64,000 nucleotides of DNA from Axinella damicornis (GCA_963931865.1 OZ007507.1:3750077-3814076); one strand, 5' to 3'; counted from the first letter of the stretch, positions 1 to 12,600 are shown. A program made the numbers and translations. The notes: generated from the sequence alone by a model not told the origin.

Positions 1-979
1 CCACTGCCCAACCTTCGAATACCAGGTCTAGATTCTTCTTGGCTGCCATGGAATCCTGCATGCACACTGTATGCTGGGACCATATCTCCAATCTGCGTCC
101 TGTGCCCTCGACCCCCGCTTCCACGTCCGCCATAGACATGTCTCCTGCCAGAAGAGGGCATGTCTGTGTCGTAACCAGACGGATATATATCGTGGTCGTT
201 GCAGAACTCGGGCTCTGACTGGTAACCTGCGTATTTCCGAGAGGGTCTCACGAAGGTATACGGAATGTATCCTGCTTCGCCAGATTTTGTCACTGCGTAT
301 ACCCAGTCATTGTTCTTGTACAGCACCTTCACCCGCTGCCCCTTCCTCACCGCTAGCTCTTCTTGACAACAAGGATTATAATCTCGAATGGCTGTCATGC
401 GCAGGTTGGCAGGGCGGTCTCGCGTGGCCCTGTGGAGCATTTTTCCCTCGAATGATCCCTCGTCTGTTTGGTAGCCGGAGGTATGCGTGGAATGGCTGTC
501 GTTGCTGGTCGAGCTGGCGCTCTGCTGCGAGTCATTCTCGCAGCTACAGTGTGCGTGTCCGTGCGAATGGCTGTGAGGAGCGTGAGAACTCGAAGCGTGG
601 GATGAAGTATGGGACTGCTGCGAGTCTTTTCGCTGCACGGGTGAGTTGGACGCAGCTGCAGTTGCCGCAGAAGCGGGACTTTGGGAAGGGTTCTTGCGTA
701 CGATAGGCTGGTCAAGATGCGATACAGCAGCCACTTTAGGGGTGACGATCCTATCGAAAAACTGCGGTACAGGTACGTCCCCTGTGTGTCGATGCTTCTT
801 GCCTGCGGGCAAGAGAAACGTACCACAATCAAAACACGGTACACACAAGTCAAGTGTACATGCACTAACACAAACATTGCTTCCAACACGTCTAAATACT
901 TTACCAAGGGGATGCTTTGAGAGCACGTACCTTTCTTCTTGGGGCGCTGGAAAGGAGCTGGGCAGAGTACCAGCGACAT
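1..979 (-). CDS. SH3-domain protein, 5' part (runs off left edge)
   Basis: Two exons join in frame: 979-931 (ATG at 979, GT donor after 931) and 802-1, which is open to the window edge, giving about 282 residues. The N-terminus is short and basic (MSLVLCPAPFQRPKKKGKK). A Ser/His-rich linker follows, then an SH3 domain at about residues 151-203. SH3 hallmarks are visible: a DYNPCCQEELAV start, the KGQRVKVLYKNNDWVY core and a GYIPYTFVRP end. The region after the SH3 is Gly/Arg/Tyr-rich. SH3 domains bind proline-rich ligands, so an adaptor role is likely. The N-terminal pattern (M-x-LCP...KKK) and the CC-containing SH3 remind me of the Drosophila Dlish-type family, but that is from memory and low confidence. 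The C-terminus and any further SH3 domains lie outside the window. Confidence 0.72.
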
Positions 980-1599
980 GTTCAGTGGTTTGCAGACGAG
1001 TGAGCACGGTTGAAACAGCGACTATACTGAGTACAAACTATCAAACTGCACCTTCGAAGGTCACAGATCGCTCAGAAAGCGTAAAGTGAGAGTTATTACA
1101 TGCCTCGCCGAATTATATGCAATGAAAAGTGCAAACTATGCAATTATGTAACATGCAGTGCAGTGCAGTTGCAATGCGTGCACCGCGTGACGTCATCTAC
1201 TAATTTTAGCTTCCGTGGCGCGCAAATCGCAATCTTTGAAGTTCAATTAGTGGTTCTGCTAGTTTGCATAAGAACATGTCCTCAACAATACATGTACTAG
1301 CAAGAGTTCAGAGCCTTTTTCGTTCACCCCACTTCCTGTAGGGAGGGACAACACTTAATGGTTTATATTGGCCTGCTAAAGTGGCATACAATAGTAGCTA
1401 TAGTGAACCTGTGCTGCTTTACAGTGTACAGCAACATACATCATCAACCTCCTACGTATACATTATATATCATTGTAATATGCTGCCACTTTATACTAGG
1501 GTAATGCATTGCATTGTGGGGTGAGCGTGAGTGAGTGCGTGCACATGACTGTTATCCGAATGCGACTAAGAACAGCACAACCTCAGGCCAGGACTGTCC
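980..1599. other. Upstream region of the SH3 gene, no gene seen
   Basis: This stretch is the presumed 5' flank of the minus-strand SH3 gene. I see no coding exon with splice support and no strong promoter motif. Confidence 0.4.
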
Positions 1600-1660
1600 T
1601 AGCCTCGTTACCAGGCCGTGTAGGAGAAACGGCCTGGGAACGAGGCCTGGGAATGAGGCC
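1600..1660. mobile_element. Short foldback element, GCCTCGTTCCCAGGC family
   Basis: The left arm TAGCCTCGTTACCAGGCCGT is answered by ACGGCCTGGGAACGAGGC about 10 bp later, forming a hairpin. The same terminal sequence recurs dozens of times in this window, so this is one copy of an abundant non-autonomous foldback/MITE-like family. A partial extra half-copy follows it. Confidence 0.6.
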
Positions 1661-2641
1661 AGGTCTGTCCAGGACATGTGATGGCTTGAAGCACTCTCCC
1701 CGTTATCATGACATGCATGCTCTAGCCCCACTGCACACATCCTTATAAGGCCTTGTTGAGGCAGACTGTTCATCGTTCGTGTCTATCATCTGGACAGTCT
1801 CCGGCTCCAAGTCGACGTCGTTGCAATGGTGAGTCGTTTGTAGTTTGAATTAACATGTGACGCAAGACCACAAAATATACGAGCAGGAAGTGATTATGGC
1901 ACGACGTACAATACAAATAAACAAAATTCACAGCAAACCTGTCGATGTGGGGCTCACTCATGCTCGCCCCAATTATTCCCATATACTTCCACTATTGCGA
2001 GTATAATTACAAGTGTAAAACTAGAGGTGTTCATAGAACACATACCCCGCGCTGAACATCAGGCCAGGATGCATGCAGTGCAGCTACAATCGACGTGACA
2101 TCTCTGCCTATGCGCAACGGCGAACAGGGCTGCTATCGCATATACTGTGTTCGTGTATGGCCATATCCAAGGTGTGGGAGTGACCGCTTACCGTATATAC
2201 TATATTGTGAAGCTGGAGAGGTGGGGCCAAATGTTACGAATAATAGGAAATAGCTGGAAAAAACAGCCGAAACAATAGCCATGATGTCTGTGAAGTACAT
2301 AGATCGTGAGAAAGCACTGTTTCCTAGCGGTCATCTTGAAGCATGAGGTTTCCAAATGCACTGCGTGTCCTGTTCTTGAAGTCACGAAGAGGTGGAGCCA
2401 ATGTTATGAATAGTTATGAAAAGTAGGAAATAGCCGAAATACAGCGAAACGGAGCGCCTTGACTTCAGTCAGGTACACATAGAGCAGTTTTTTGCTATTT
2501 GCTATTGTTTGACTCCATTTGGATGTTTTTTGAGGGTCTATGTGGCGAGATTTCAATTTTTCCACCTGACAGACGACTGACAGACGACTGACTGACAGAC
2601 AAAACCGATTGCTTAACCCCGCTTCGCGCATGCGCGCGCGG
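1661..2641. other. Non-coding stretch, no gene seen
   Basis: A TATAAGG-like motif near 1745 precedes an ATG|GTGAGT at about 1825, which could be a first exon, but no second exon could be joined to it. Otherwise there is only unremarkable sequence. Related short segments near 2210 and 2385 (AGGTGGAGCCAATGTTATGA type) look like repeat fragments. Confidence 0.3.
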
Positions 2642-2855
2642 GGTAAAAACTGTATGGAGATATGTAGGGATAGCAGAACAGCGAAAACAAGCAGGGATGA
2701 TGGCATAAAACACAACCCCCAACCCCATCTTACATATCTTTATATGTGTATAATGAGCAGGGTGTTGTGTACTGAACTGTTTTATGACATCATCCCTGCT
2801 TGTTTTCTTACGTTTTGCTGTTCTGTTATCCCTACATCTAATGTTTTTTACACTT
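2642..2855. mobile_element. Inverted-repeat element, about 65-bp arms
   Basis: The left arm (2642-2710, containing TGTAGGGATAGCAGAACAGC and AACAAGCAGGGATGATG) is repeated in reverse complement at about 2781-2855. The spacer is about 70 bp. Arms differ by a few substitutions and a small indel, so the element is not recent. No coding capacity is present; it is probably a non-autonomous DNA element. Confidence 0.6.
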
Positions 2856-3137
2856 GTTTACCTCATTTTTGTAGCAGCATACTTGATAGCATTCACTTTG
2901 CACTCAGTACACAATTTTGAGTTCAAAGTTCAAAGTTGCTCTCTACACATGCACACAAATGAAGAAAGTGGTGCTGCAGTTGAAGCCATAGTTATTGAGT
3001 GGGCAGTTTCAAGCACTTCGTGAGACTTCGAAGTAGCCAAAAAGCGATGGGGTCGTGCACTGCTCAGTGTAAAATGCGGCTGTTTTGTGCAAACACCGTC
3101 GTGAGGGAGTCAGTCAAATTTGAACTAGCCCGTCTGA

Positions 3138-3172
3138 AGAAAGAAGAAGAAGAAGAAGAAGAAGAAGAAGAA
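3138..3172. repeat. (GAA)n microsatellite
   Basis: An uninterrupted run of GAA/AGA triplets lies in otherwise unique non-coding sequence. Confidence 0.9.
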
Positions 3173-3594
3173 AACCGAATTTTGCGGTTTGGTGACTTTC
3201 TGGTGCGGTACTTTCGTGACGGTTTTTCACGACACTGGGAGTCTTCTTGGCCAGGAAAACACTTGAGTAAGTTGTCATAAAGGCTTATATGCTGCCCATT
3301 TAGATTTTGAAAGATTTTTTTGTATTAGCGTATATTGCATGCCAGCTCTATCCCTACATATAGACTCTACCGAGTCTATGATACACTATCCTCCACACTG
3401 TCAATGCCGTACAATATGCATCATGCATTCAACCCAGAAGAAAAAGACAGCTGGTATCACAGGCTTCGTCACAACCAACAGGACACCAATATTAACCTGG
3501 ATTTCCACTTCCTGGAGTCTCGAAGCCTTTTTGGTTTGGTGTAGATATTTCAATCTGATCCATGCAGAAAGACACATGGAGATTACCTGAACAT

Positions 3595-3722
3595 GGAAGA
3601 GAAGGGCAGGAGGGAGGAGTAAGGAGAGAGGAGAGAGGTGGGAGGGAGGAGGAAGGGAGGAGAGAGGTGGGAGGGGGGAGGGAGGAGGGAGGAGAGCGGT
3701 GGGAGGGAGGAGGGAGGTGGAG
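3595..3722. repeat. Purine-rich (GGGAGGAGAGAGGT)n low-complexity tract
   Basis: The plus strand is almost pure A/G with imperfect 10-25 bp periodicity. The reverse strand reads as a Pro/Ser/Leu-rich open frame only because of this composition. Confidence 0.8.
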
Positions 3723-4037
3723 CAACCACAAGAGCACATAAGTAGGTCGCGCGGACGCTCTTGGCAACCAAAGATTACAAATTGCAACAAAATAGTTAGC
3801 ATAGATGGATATTCTTGAGATAGTCATGATTAATGAGGTGCGTCTGCACTATCAGTACAAAGACGAACGTTGCCTACCACAATGGTCATTGTGGAATGAA
3901 CTGATCTGCTTTTCTTGCAAAGCGCTTTGATATCACACCCGCAGCCAACACTACTAGTGTTCGCATTGTGCAGGCTTCCTTTGATCTCAGTCCATGTGAT
4001 GTATACTAAAGGTGGTTGGTTTCCAGGATGGGCTGCT

Positions 4038-4181
4038 GTCACTGTCCACTCATTATCTGTGTTCAGCACTTCCTGTTTTCTGATGTCATGGGTAGTAATA
4101 ATATTCATAATATAATTACTACCCATGACATCAGAAAACAGGAAGTGCTGAACACAGATATAGATAATGAGTGACAGTGAC
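4038..4181. mobile_element. Near-perfect foldback, about 62-bp arms
   Basis: Left arm 4038-4099 (containing TTCAGCACTTCCTGTTTTCT) is reverse-complemented at 4115-4181 around a roughly 15-bp AT-rich loop. The only clear differences are small indels near the outer end. A diverged single copy of the same arm occurs near 4655. This is a fold-back element of unknown class. Confidence 0.75.
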
Positions 4182-5380
4182 CCTGGGAGAATAATTATGC
4201 TGCTGCTGATGGTGATTAAAGTACACCTGGCCAGTGTAATTCATCCTAGCAGTTTAGGCTCTGATTATCACACACATCAGCCAACACTACATAGTGCAGG
4301 CTTCCTTTGATCTCAGATTCTTATAACTACATCAGACAGGTTGATGCTTGAAGGAGGCAATAGCCTCATTCCCAGGCCAGGTGGGAGGAGCCCTCCTCAC
4401 ACGCGGCCTGGGAATCACTGAATATTTGTAATGAAAACTTGTCCAGTGCAGTTCACCTATATAGCAATCAGCGCTTCCATGCATGTCTCGCCAACACTAC
4501 TAGCCATACACTGTGCGGGGTTTCAGTTCATGTGCCACAACAGCATATTCCATGGGTTTCCAGTTGTTAGGGGTACAGCCAGTGATTGATTTCCAGGAAG
4601 GCAACTTCCTTGAATGTTGTCACTATCGCAAGTGGGTGGGAGAATTAAATTATCTGTGATCAGCACATCCTGTTTTCAGATGTCACTGTGCCCACCTGCT
4701 TAAAAACAACTTAACCCCTAGCTAGTGCTGTTCCGTTAGCATGTCTGTAGCCATGTGGGTCTTAACCTCGTTCCCAGGCCACATCCCCACTGAAGAAAAA
4801 GGGCCTGGTATACATTATTCACACATGCACTTAAAATCACAGATATCCGTACAGCCAAGACGTCAAAAATGGTATACAGTTCGTCAGGATCAACAATAGA
4901 ATTGGATTATTGACTTTGACTTTGATTCTCCACTCTCCTACACCCTCCAGTGGCTAGGTAGCTACCCTGATACGAGACTCAAGCCAGAACAGGTAGCCTC
5001 TAATATGGCCACTTGTGAAGGAAAGATTGGCTGCAACTGGGTTTGGAATGTCTGTGTGCTATGAAGCATTAGCATTACCATAAGACATTTGTCACGGAAT
5101 GTAAGCTAGTAGTGAATCAGGCCAGCATAATAGCTCTGGTTGTCATGCACTTCTGGTGATAACCTCTGATCTTGTTGATGGTGGATCGTCACATCATCAA
5201 GCGAGTGGGTCGGTAAGCATTATACAACCCTCCCACTTCATTTTAGCATTGATAATAGTCTCGGTACCGAACTCCCATACCCAAGGTCTGGTTCCGAGAC
5301 CACATTGATAAATCTTCTCTCCCTCTTTTTCGGGCCTGGGAGTGAGGCTTTGTGCATCTCTACAGTAATGTCGAAGGGAG

Positions 5381-5433
5381 TAGCCTCGCTCCCATGAAAT
5401 ACTGGCGGTGGGAACGGCCTGGGAACGAGGCTA
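5381..5433. mobile_element. Short foldback element, GCCTCGTTCCCAGGC family
   Basis: The ends are TAGCCTCGCTCCCA and GGCCTGGGAACGAGGCTA. The interior (ATACTGGCGGTGGGAACG) matches other copies of the family in this window. Confidence 0.65.
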
Positions 5434-6095
5434 CAAGGGAGGATGCCCATGCTGCAGCCTCAAACCCAGGCGCCTGGGTTCGAGGCTAGCCAACGCTGCA
5501 GCTGGCTTGCTTACTAACATCACACATCAAAGGAACCATCCCCAGACACCTACAAATTATGTCAATTCCACTGCACCCATTGTACCCAGATGGGCCAGCA
5601 CAGCACAGCACATGCATCTAAAGTCGGCAAGGCGGACAATAACTTCAAAAGGGATTGCCACTGCCAATACTCTAATTGTGACAAGCAGATCAAACCGACG
5701 ACACCTTTCTGAAATTACGGACATTTTTTTCCTATTTCTTGAACACAGAAGCTCTTATAATAGTGGTACTAATTGTGTCAGCGTCACTTCAAAACTAAGT
5801 ACTCCAATGAAGAGAGTTGCCAAGATCTGCAGAGGCAGATGCACATGGCGGCAGAAGACTCCCGGGGATGCATACCTGCTATGCAGGCAAATGCAATTGT
5901 GGGTTAGCTGCATGTCCAAGTGCACTATACTCCTTTCACTTCCTAATTATATTAACAGCATTGCTGCAATTGTAAAATACCACCATCCCGCTTAGCCTTG
6001 TTTCCAGGCGCCTGGCCAGCTTTTAGCCGCTTGCAGTACGGAAAAGGGCCTGGAGCACAACCTGATTGACAAAATATTCACAGTAAAAATTCCTC

Positions 6096-6709
6096 CTCTG
6101 TAATCACCCATCAAAAAACATGCCCTAAGTGGGTGGATGTGCTTTGACCTTGTTCCCAGCACCCCCAAGCCTTTCTAATGAATTTTTCAGAACAGTGTTG
6201 CTCCAAATTCAACACTTGGTGTGTATGACAGTCACCTCACGCTGGCTGGCTAGATACGTGTGGTAAGTGACCTGGTACCATTGCTCTTCTTGAACCCAGT
6301 GTGCCCACACACAGTCAACAGCTTCTACATCCTCATGTGAGATCATTTACCAGGCTCTCCCCACTTTTCCACACTGCAAGCGAAGACAGCTGGTTGGGGA
6401 CCTCGGAATGAGGCTACAATCTGCTATTACTGAGACACACCTTTCCTCGGACTTACCCACCAGCTTTTTGTTGCTTACTAACCTGTGGCGCCTTCTTCAG
6501 AGTCACGAGCTCAGAGAAGAAAGGCCGCAGGTAAACTGCTCTGCAATCACAGCCAGACAGGGACAACTGTTACACAAACCAATACTAACATATTGTCACA
6601 TGACAAAGACGCCAGGCTCTCCCCCATTAGAAAGGCTTGGGGGAGCTGGGAACAAGGTCAAAGTACATCCACCTACATAGGGCAAGTTGTTACTGGGTGA
6701 TTACAGAGC
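6096..6709. mobile_element. Non-autonomous TIR element, about 90-bp terminal inverted repeats
   Basis: The left end (CTCTGTAATCACCCA, through GGGTGGATGTGCTTTGACC, to AAGCCTTTCTAATG near 6183) is mirrored by the right end from about 6623 (CATTAGAAAGGCTTGGGGGA ... TGGGTGATTACAGAG). The interior of about 440 bp has no transposase-like frame. The ends contain the CTTGTTCCCAG core, hinting at kinship with the short foldback family. It is probably a MITE-class element mobilised in trans. Confidence 0.7.
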
Positions 6710-7388
6710 AGGCAATCTATGCAATGAGAATTTTGACAGCCAATAATTTCAAGCTGTGGTTACAAAATTGATCCGATTAGCTAACTGTACGCCTGAAATT
6801 TAACCACCTTTGATTTTATTACCGCACAAGATTCTTCCAATTATGCTCTAATCATATCAGGCTTCTTGTCAGAACACATGGAGTTCTTCGGAATGCCTCC
6901 AGCACCAATAATATACCAATCTGGTCAAATTGGGTAAAACAATGGTCCCTTATTGTGCAATAAGGATAAACACGTCTCCTCTATCAACCTGCCTTCCTTC
7001 AAAGGTCTAGCCCATGAAAACATGTGGTCTTGTATTGCAATGGTTGGTTAGCCTGCAAGAGATGATTTGGAGCGTAATGAACACATTGCAGGCTGCCACA
7101 GAGACACCCACTTGTTTACACTTCGGACCATTCAGCTTTCGGACGTCATGTGACTTGGGCGTGTCTTCGATAAAGCACGATCATGCAGTCTCCTGCCTCT
7201 TCTCAAAGAGGCAGGGTCACATGACCTGCACAACCAATCATTATCTGGCAACCATAGTCCATTAGCAATTAAGATTTCATCAACTGAATGGAGCGATTTT
7301 ACTTCTAGTGCAAAAGAAAACAGAACCAGTTGCAGGGTGAAGACTCATCCTAACCAGTCATGCACAGCTGCAATAAGGTCCTCCTCCT

Positions 7389-7438
7389 TAGTCTGGTTCC
7401 CAGACCCAACCTGCGGGTTAGGTCTGGGAACCAGACTA
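7389..7438. mobile_element. Short foldback element, TAGTCTGGTTCCCAGACC variant
   Basis: TAGTCTGGTTCCCAGACCC is followed 12 bp later by the reverse-complementary GGTCTGGGAACCAGACTA. It is a perfect hairpin of about 50 bp and a sequence variant of the GCCTCGTTCCCAGGC family. Confidence 0.7.
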
Positions 7439-7972
7439 GGTCTTCCTGGGATTATATGTGGGCTTGAGGCACGCATCAATGTTGGTTTAACAACCAAACC
7501 TAGTGGGAAATACATTAACTGGCATTCCAAATATTTTGGGCGTTTGTGCTATTGTCATAGTTGCCTTTGGTCCATGGTTTGATTAGCGTATCCAGCAAGA
7601 CTATGAATCACCAGATCGCAAAATTGAGTTATTGGTGACATAACTATTGTTCCTTGGGTCAGTAAAATACCCAGGTGAATTCCCCAGGCACTTTTGTTTC
7701 AGCAGTATACATAATCAGCTAACCAGCCATGCACTGATTCTATCACACAGCTGCCATAGATACAAAGCTAGCCGCTGAGTGAGCTGAGCCAACAGGTTCA
7801 TAATCTTGTTAACCCTCTCACTGGTATCGGACAGATCTGTTCCTCACTACTGAAGTATTTCCATGGAAACCAATCTTTTCAATAGGTCACTTGAAAGTTG
7901 ATTGATAATGTGAGTCAACTAGTAGATTTTTTAGCCATGTTTAATGGGGAGGCGTTAATAGCTTTATCTTTC

Positions 7973-8200
7973 AACTGCTTGAGAATTCTTACCGGTGAAA
8001 GGGTTAAAGCAGACTGCTTACCGATGAAAGGGTTAAAGCAGATTGCTTGAGAATTCTAACAGGTGAAAGAGTTAAAGCAGACTGCTTGAGAATTGTTACC
8101 GGTGAAAGGGTTAAAGCAGACTGCTTCAGAATTCTAACAGGTGAAAGAGTTAAAGCAGACTGCTTGAGAATTGTTACTGGTGAAAGGGTTAACTTAAAGC
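7973..8200. repeat. About 40-bp tandem repeat, five to six copies
   Basis: The unit AAAGGGTTAAAGCAGACTGC followed by TTGAGAATT(C/G)TTACCGGTG recurs from 7973 to 8200. Units differ by a few bases and one is shortened. No coding signal overlaps it. Confidence 0.85.
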
Positions 8201-8953
8201 AGAGGGCAATAGTACAATCAGGATGAGGAAGCGCCTGTATGGCTGAACGAATGTCCGACGTGTACAGTATAGGTGGGAGGGAGATGAGTGCTGGAATTCA
8301 TTGCACAATAACAAATGACCAGTGATAGTAATCCCTCAGATTGACCCAAAATCTTCATATCAAAGACCTCTCCGCTTCTTACCACTTGGAGCAGAATTAT
8401 CTATTATATGCCGACAAAAGGAGAAGTATGCTGAAAAATGATAACAGTTGTGTAGTAAACACACACTTGCCTCCCTGTATCTCACTCTACTGAATCCCAA
8501 AGCTATCAGTTACACCCACAGAGAGCGAAGATGTCATAATCACTCTAGATGCGGTCAGAATGCCTTTGAAGCTCTTTCATCCTTAACTACCATGTAATCT
8601 ACATGGCCGTATGTGTGGTTAGAAACGGCAAGGATATTGGCTATGCACACACTCAACCAGCATAATGTGCAGCTCAGTTTAGGATCAAGTGGTTGGCTTC
8701 AGTAGCTGGGAGACACACAATACTAACCTGTATTCATATCACGTTACATGCAGTGATAGATACTCTTAGCAACCACCTAGCATAAGGCCTTGGTATTTAT
8801 ACTGGGATGCCTACAAAAATGACAACTCCCCTACCCGTTGGCCATGGTAACACCTAGGCAATAATCATATCTGGTCACCCAACCATTTGCAAAAGCGCAA
8901 TCAAGGTTAGGTCATGTGCAGCCCGGTCGGTACTGCTACACACATGATAAGAG
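8201..8953. other. Non-coding stretch, no gene seen
   Basis: Both strands were read. I see neither a supported exon nor a structured repeat. Confidence 0.3.
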
Positions 8954-9042
8954 CACATGGGTGTCACATGGATGGGAGTCACATGGGAGTCACAAGGGAG
9001 TCACATGGGAGTGGGAGTCACATGGGAGTCACATGGGAGTCC
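8954..9042. repeat. GGGAGTCACAT 11-bp tandem repeat
   Basis: About eight copies of (A)TGGGAGTCACA lie in a row, with one GTGTCACATGGA variant at the start and a TGGGAG insertion midway. Confidence 0.85.
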
Positions 9043-9141
9043 TGGGTTTCTGGCAATGTACATGAGGAACAAGCATCTGGCAGGAGTCGAAGGCATTAAT
9101 GGGCTTCGGTCACGTGACTACCATGTGATGTCCACGGAGAG

Positions 9142-9171
9142 TCAGGAGCCCATAACGTTATGGGCTCCTGA
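9142..9171. repeat. Perfect 30-bp palindrome
   Basis: TCAGGAGCCCATAACG reads through its own reverse complement to end CTCCTGA. It shares the (T)CAGGAGC terminus with the hairpins at 39105 and 42727 and may be a minimal member of that family. Confidence 0.8.
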
Positions 9172-10060
9172 ATCAATGGAGCTCAACTTCACTAGCAGCC
9201 AGTGAAGAGCAAAATTTCTCAGAAAATGAAAAAGGATTTAGTGATGGCTTGTCTAATTCCACCTCTCAAAAAAGCAAAGGGGGAACCTCATTACCCATCC
9301 TCGTTCCCATCCCATTCGTAAACTATAGAATAGATCCCTTTCCATTTTTGAGAGAAAATTTTTACTTTCTTGTTAGTTAGCTTTTCAGAAATGTTGGTAA
9401 CTTTAGTGCAACCCCAACGTAAGGGTACAGGATGTATGCCAGATTTTAAAGTCTTGTTACTTGATCAGGAAAGCTGTGTCTCTCAAATGGCATAGTGACA
9501 ATTGATCTGGACCTTCCGTTGGGCAGCTGGCTTGGGCAGGCCTCATTCTCTCTTCCGTTCGTATTCCGGTATGTCGTCTCTTGCTATGATGTAGCTAGCC
9601 AATGGAGTAAAGTGCTAACACTGTAGTGCTATTGAAGGAGGGATACAGTGTGAAGTGCATGACAAGTGTGCTTAATGACCTACCTGTGCCGCTCTACAAG
9701 TGTGGGTATGCATCTAACAATGAGCCATAATTACAGGCTTGTGCGCACCAAACATCACAGTATATAACCTATACACAAAGTAAGTATTCACCCATTCATG
9801 TGCTCACAGCTGCATCCCATCACTAGCACAGCCTGGTTGCCAAGGAAACCACACCAGGATGCAGCTTGCACATGTCCATGACATGACCACAAACCAGTGA
9901 CATCATCTCACGTGTACAGCTGCTCCCAGAACATGTAAGGGCAAACCATATGTGCCCTCCCTCAGGAGTTTTCCCCAAAGGCCTGAGAATGCAAATTAAT
10001 AGCAACACAGACACAGACAGATGGGAACATCAATCACATGAATGATGTCAGGTGGATGTA

Positions 10061-10061
10061 G

Positions 10062-10090
<29 letters not shown>
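10061..10090. repeat. Poly-G run, 30 bp
   Basis: An uninterrupted G homopolymer. Very long G/C runs recur at 12993, 16712, 32264, 38060, 40206, 52567, 54580, 62399 and 62532, which is unusual and prone to sequencing length error. Confidence 0.9.
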
Positions 10091-10092
<2 letters not shown>

Positions 10093-11407
10093 ACTGCAAT
10101 ATGTATCCACCACACATTCGGAAGGAGTTCAAGTCGAGTACAAAATGCTCGTATCGGTACCGTGAAAGTGTCACCAGACGACATTGGTCACAAGTAACAG
10201 TGTTGTCATTGCGGTATTTACTCGTGGTTGCATTGCGTGTATTTTTCACTGATGAGGGCCACCGTATGGCAAAAACATCTATATATTTGGTTGGTGCGTG
10301 AGCGATTTTAGTGGGTGCAATATAAGCATTGTGCATCCACAAATAAATCTGAAGTCTCGGGCGGGCATGTAGACTCTGGCCACCCCTGGAATGCGCAGTT
10401 TCAGAGCCTGACTGTCCACACACAGCATGTGCTACATCTTCATAAGAACATCCCACTATGTCTGATCTGTGTATACGTATACAGCAAAGGGCAGCTGGCG
10501 CAACGCTCCAGAGTGTACACACACACACTCCTTTACACCACTTTAGAGGCACTTAGGGAACAAATCAATTTGTCTATAACCAAGGCAGGTGTCCCCACAC
10601 ACCTGTCCAAACAATGATAACGAGACATTATCAGAATTCAGGATATCCACCTGCAATTGAACTGAGCAGGTTGCCTGAAAGTGTTACCAGTGGCAACCAC
10701 AGCTCGCAGGGCAACTGATAATAGAAGAGTTCATAATCATGGCCGAATAAGGTCCATGTTCACTCGGAAGCCTCCTGGCTAGCGGGAGGCATTGTCATAC
10801 ACATCCAGCATTGAACATGTAGATGGTTGAACAATACGCAGAATGTAGTGTTTTCGTTCTGACAATTTTGTCATTAGTAGATCATGTCATGCTCACGTGA
10901 GGAAACTTAACAGGCCTTCCTTGCTTTTCTGTACTGCAAGCGACAAAAGCTGGGCGGGGGCCTGCGAACGAGGCTATTCTATGCTCACAATGTTACAAAC
11001 TGTGTTGTACACTAGCAGCCTCATTCCCAGGCTCTCCCAATGGAATGGAATGGAAGTGAAAACCAAGGTGAAGCCCTTTCATGCTTTCACGTGAGTTATG
11101 TCACTGGTAGAGAGTACGTAACGTGCACGAGCAACAAGGAGCTCGGGACAGCGGAACTAAGATAGCAAGCAATCGTTGTTATGGATACCTTACATACTTG
11201 CCACACGTCCTACCTGTTACAGGATTGAACAGCTTTCTTACCTATTGTCCAACTGAATTGCAAACTCTTATTTGATGTCCTGTATCATTGTGTAGCTACA
11301 CTGCATGACTTAGTCATGATGAACCTTGTTACACAGAGTATTGCTACCTTGACATTCACTGAACAGAAACTGACACTCAATCATTGAACTTTGTATCTAG
11401 TAATTAA

Positions 11408-12035
11408 GTGTCCTGCTAAAATTTCTTCTCATCCTGCGGTTTTGTCCTGTGATCTAGGGGTTTGTGCTGCAGTTTTGTCCTGCATAATCGTGTCCTTAAT
11501 CTAGGGATTTGTCCTGCAGAATCTAGGGGGTTGTACTGTGGTTTCGTCCTCGGAGTTTGTCCTGCATATAAACGCTATGGATTTGTCCTGCATATAAACG
11601 CTATGGATTTGTCCTGCATAGTCTAGGGTTTGTTTTGTTCTGCATAATTTGTCCTGCATAGTAAGTGGTTGTCTAGGTTTTCGTCCTGCATAATCTAGGA
11701 GTTTGAGTTGTCCTGCATAGTCTAGGAGTCTGTCCTGCACAGTCTAGGGGTCCTACAAAGTCAAGGGGGTTGTCCTGCATAGTCCAGGGGTTTGTCCTGC
11801 ATACTCTAGGAGTTTGTCCTGCAAAGTCAAGGGGTTTGTCCTTCAAAGTCTATGAGTTTGTCCTGCATACTCTAGGAGTTTGTCCTGCAAAGTCAAGGGG
11901 TTTGTCCTGCAAAGTCTATGAGTTTGTCCTGCATAGTCTAGGGCTTTGTCGTGCATGGTCTAGATTTTGTCCTGCACAATCTAGGGGTTTGTCCTGCATA
12001 CTCGAGGAGTTTGGTCTAGGGGTGTGTCCTGCAAA
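11408..12035. repeat. About 22-bp minisatellite, TTTGTCCTGCATAGTCTAGG
   Basis: About 25 degenerate copies of TTTGTCCTGCA(T/A)AGTC(T/A)A(G)GGG are arranged in tandem. Units vary between 18 and 30 bp. Short open frames on both strands here are by-products of the repeat. Confidence 0.9.
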
Positions 12036-12120
12036 CACCAGCTACAGCTTGGCATCTCTGGTACAGCAAGAGCGCCTCACCACACTCTCCCATTGCAGAC
12101 AATCACGACAGGTGGTGCCC

Positions 12121-12180
12121 AGAGTGATGATGACATCATCGTCATTGTGCCACAATGACGATGATGTCATCATGCGCTCT
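12121..12180. mobile_element. 60-bp palindrome with AGAG ends
   Basis: AGAGTGATGATGACATCATC and the following GTCATTGTG are mirrored by CACAATGACGATGATGTCAT ending CATGCGCTCT. It forms a nearly perfect hairpin with no loop. The related palindrome at 36306 carries the same GCGCATGATG(T)CAT core. Confidence 0.75.
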
Positions 12181-12234
12181 TGGTGGTGCATATAGCCACT
12201 GTACTACAAGTTGTGAGGTGTAACACCTGCTTCA

Positions 12235-12600
12235 TGCACCGAGGAGGGGAGCATAAGAGAGGAGAGTAATGCAGGCGTGGGGTCGGTACAGGTATAGAGG
12301 GAGAAGGGACACTGAAATACATAGCAGAAGCTGCTGCACTTAAAGTTGGTAGAGGGATATGCAGGTGTGGCACATAAGGGAGGAGGGTATGCAGGTGTGG
12401 GCTTGGTGCAGGCACACATGAAAGAGAGGGAGAAGGGTTTGGTACTCCACTGAGCTACAAGCAGAAGCCAATGTTATGAGTTTAAACACCTCTTTCGGGC
12501 AGGAGCATGATAAGGGAGGAGGGTATGCAGGTGTGGAGTTGGTACATGGTACACGCTCTGTACACATGAAAGAGAGGAGCAAGGGCTTGGTACGCTGCTG
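12235..12600. repeat. Degenerate tandem repeat (AAGGGAGGAGGGTATGCAGG)
   Basis: Four imperfect copies of a block of roughly 60-150 bp contain CATAAG(A/G)GAGGAGGGTATGCAGGTGTGG and CACATGAAAGAGAGG. Spacing is irregular. No coding signal is seen. Confidence 0.6.

Noticed and set aside
71..706. Plus-strand 211-codon open frame at the left edge
   Set aside because: It is antisense to the SH3-domain exon, which has clear domain similarity on the minus strand.
1740..1830. First exon ATG|GTGAGT with TATAAGG upstream
   Set aside because: No following exon could be joined, so a gene call is not supported.
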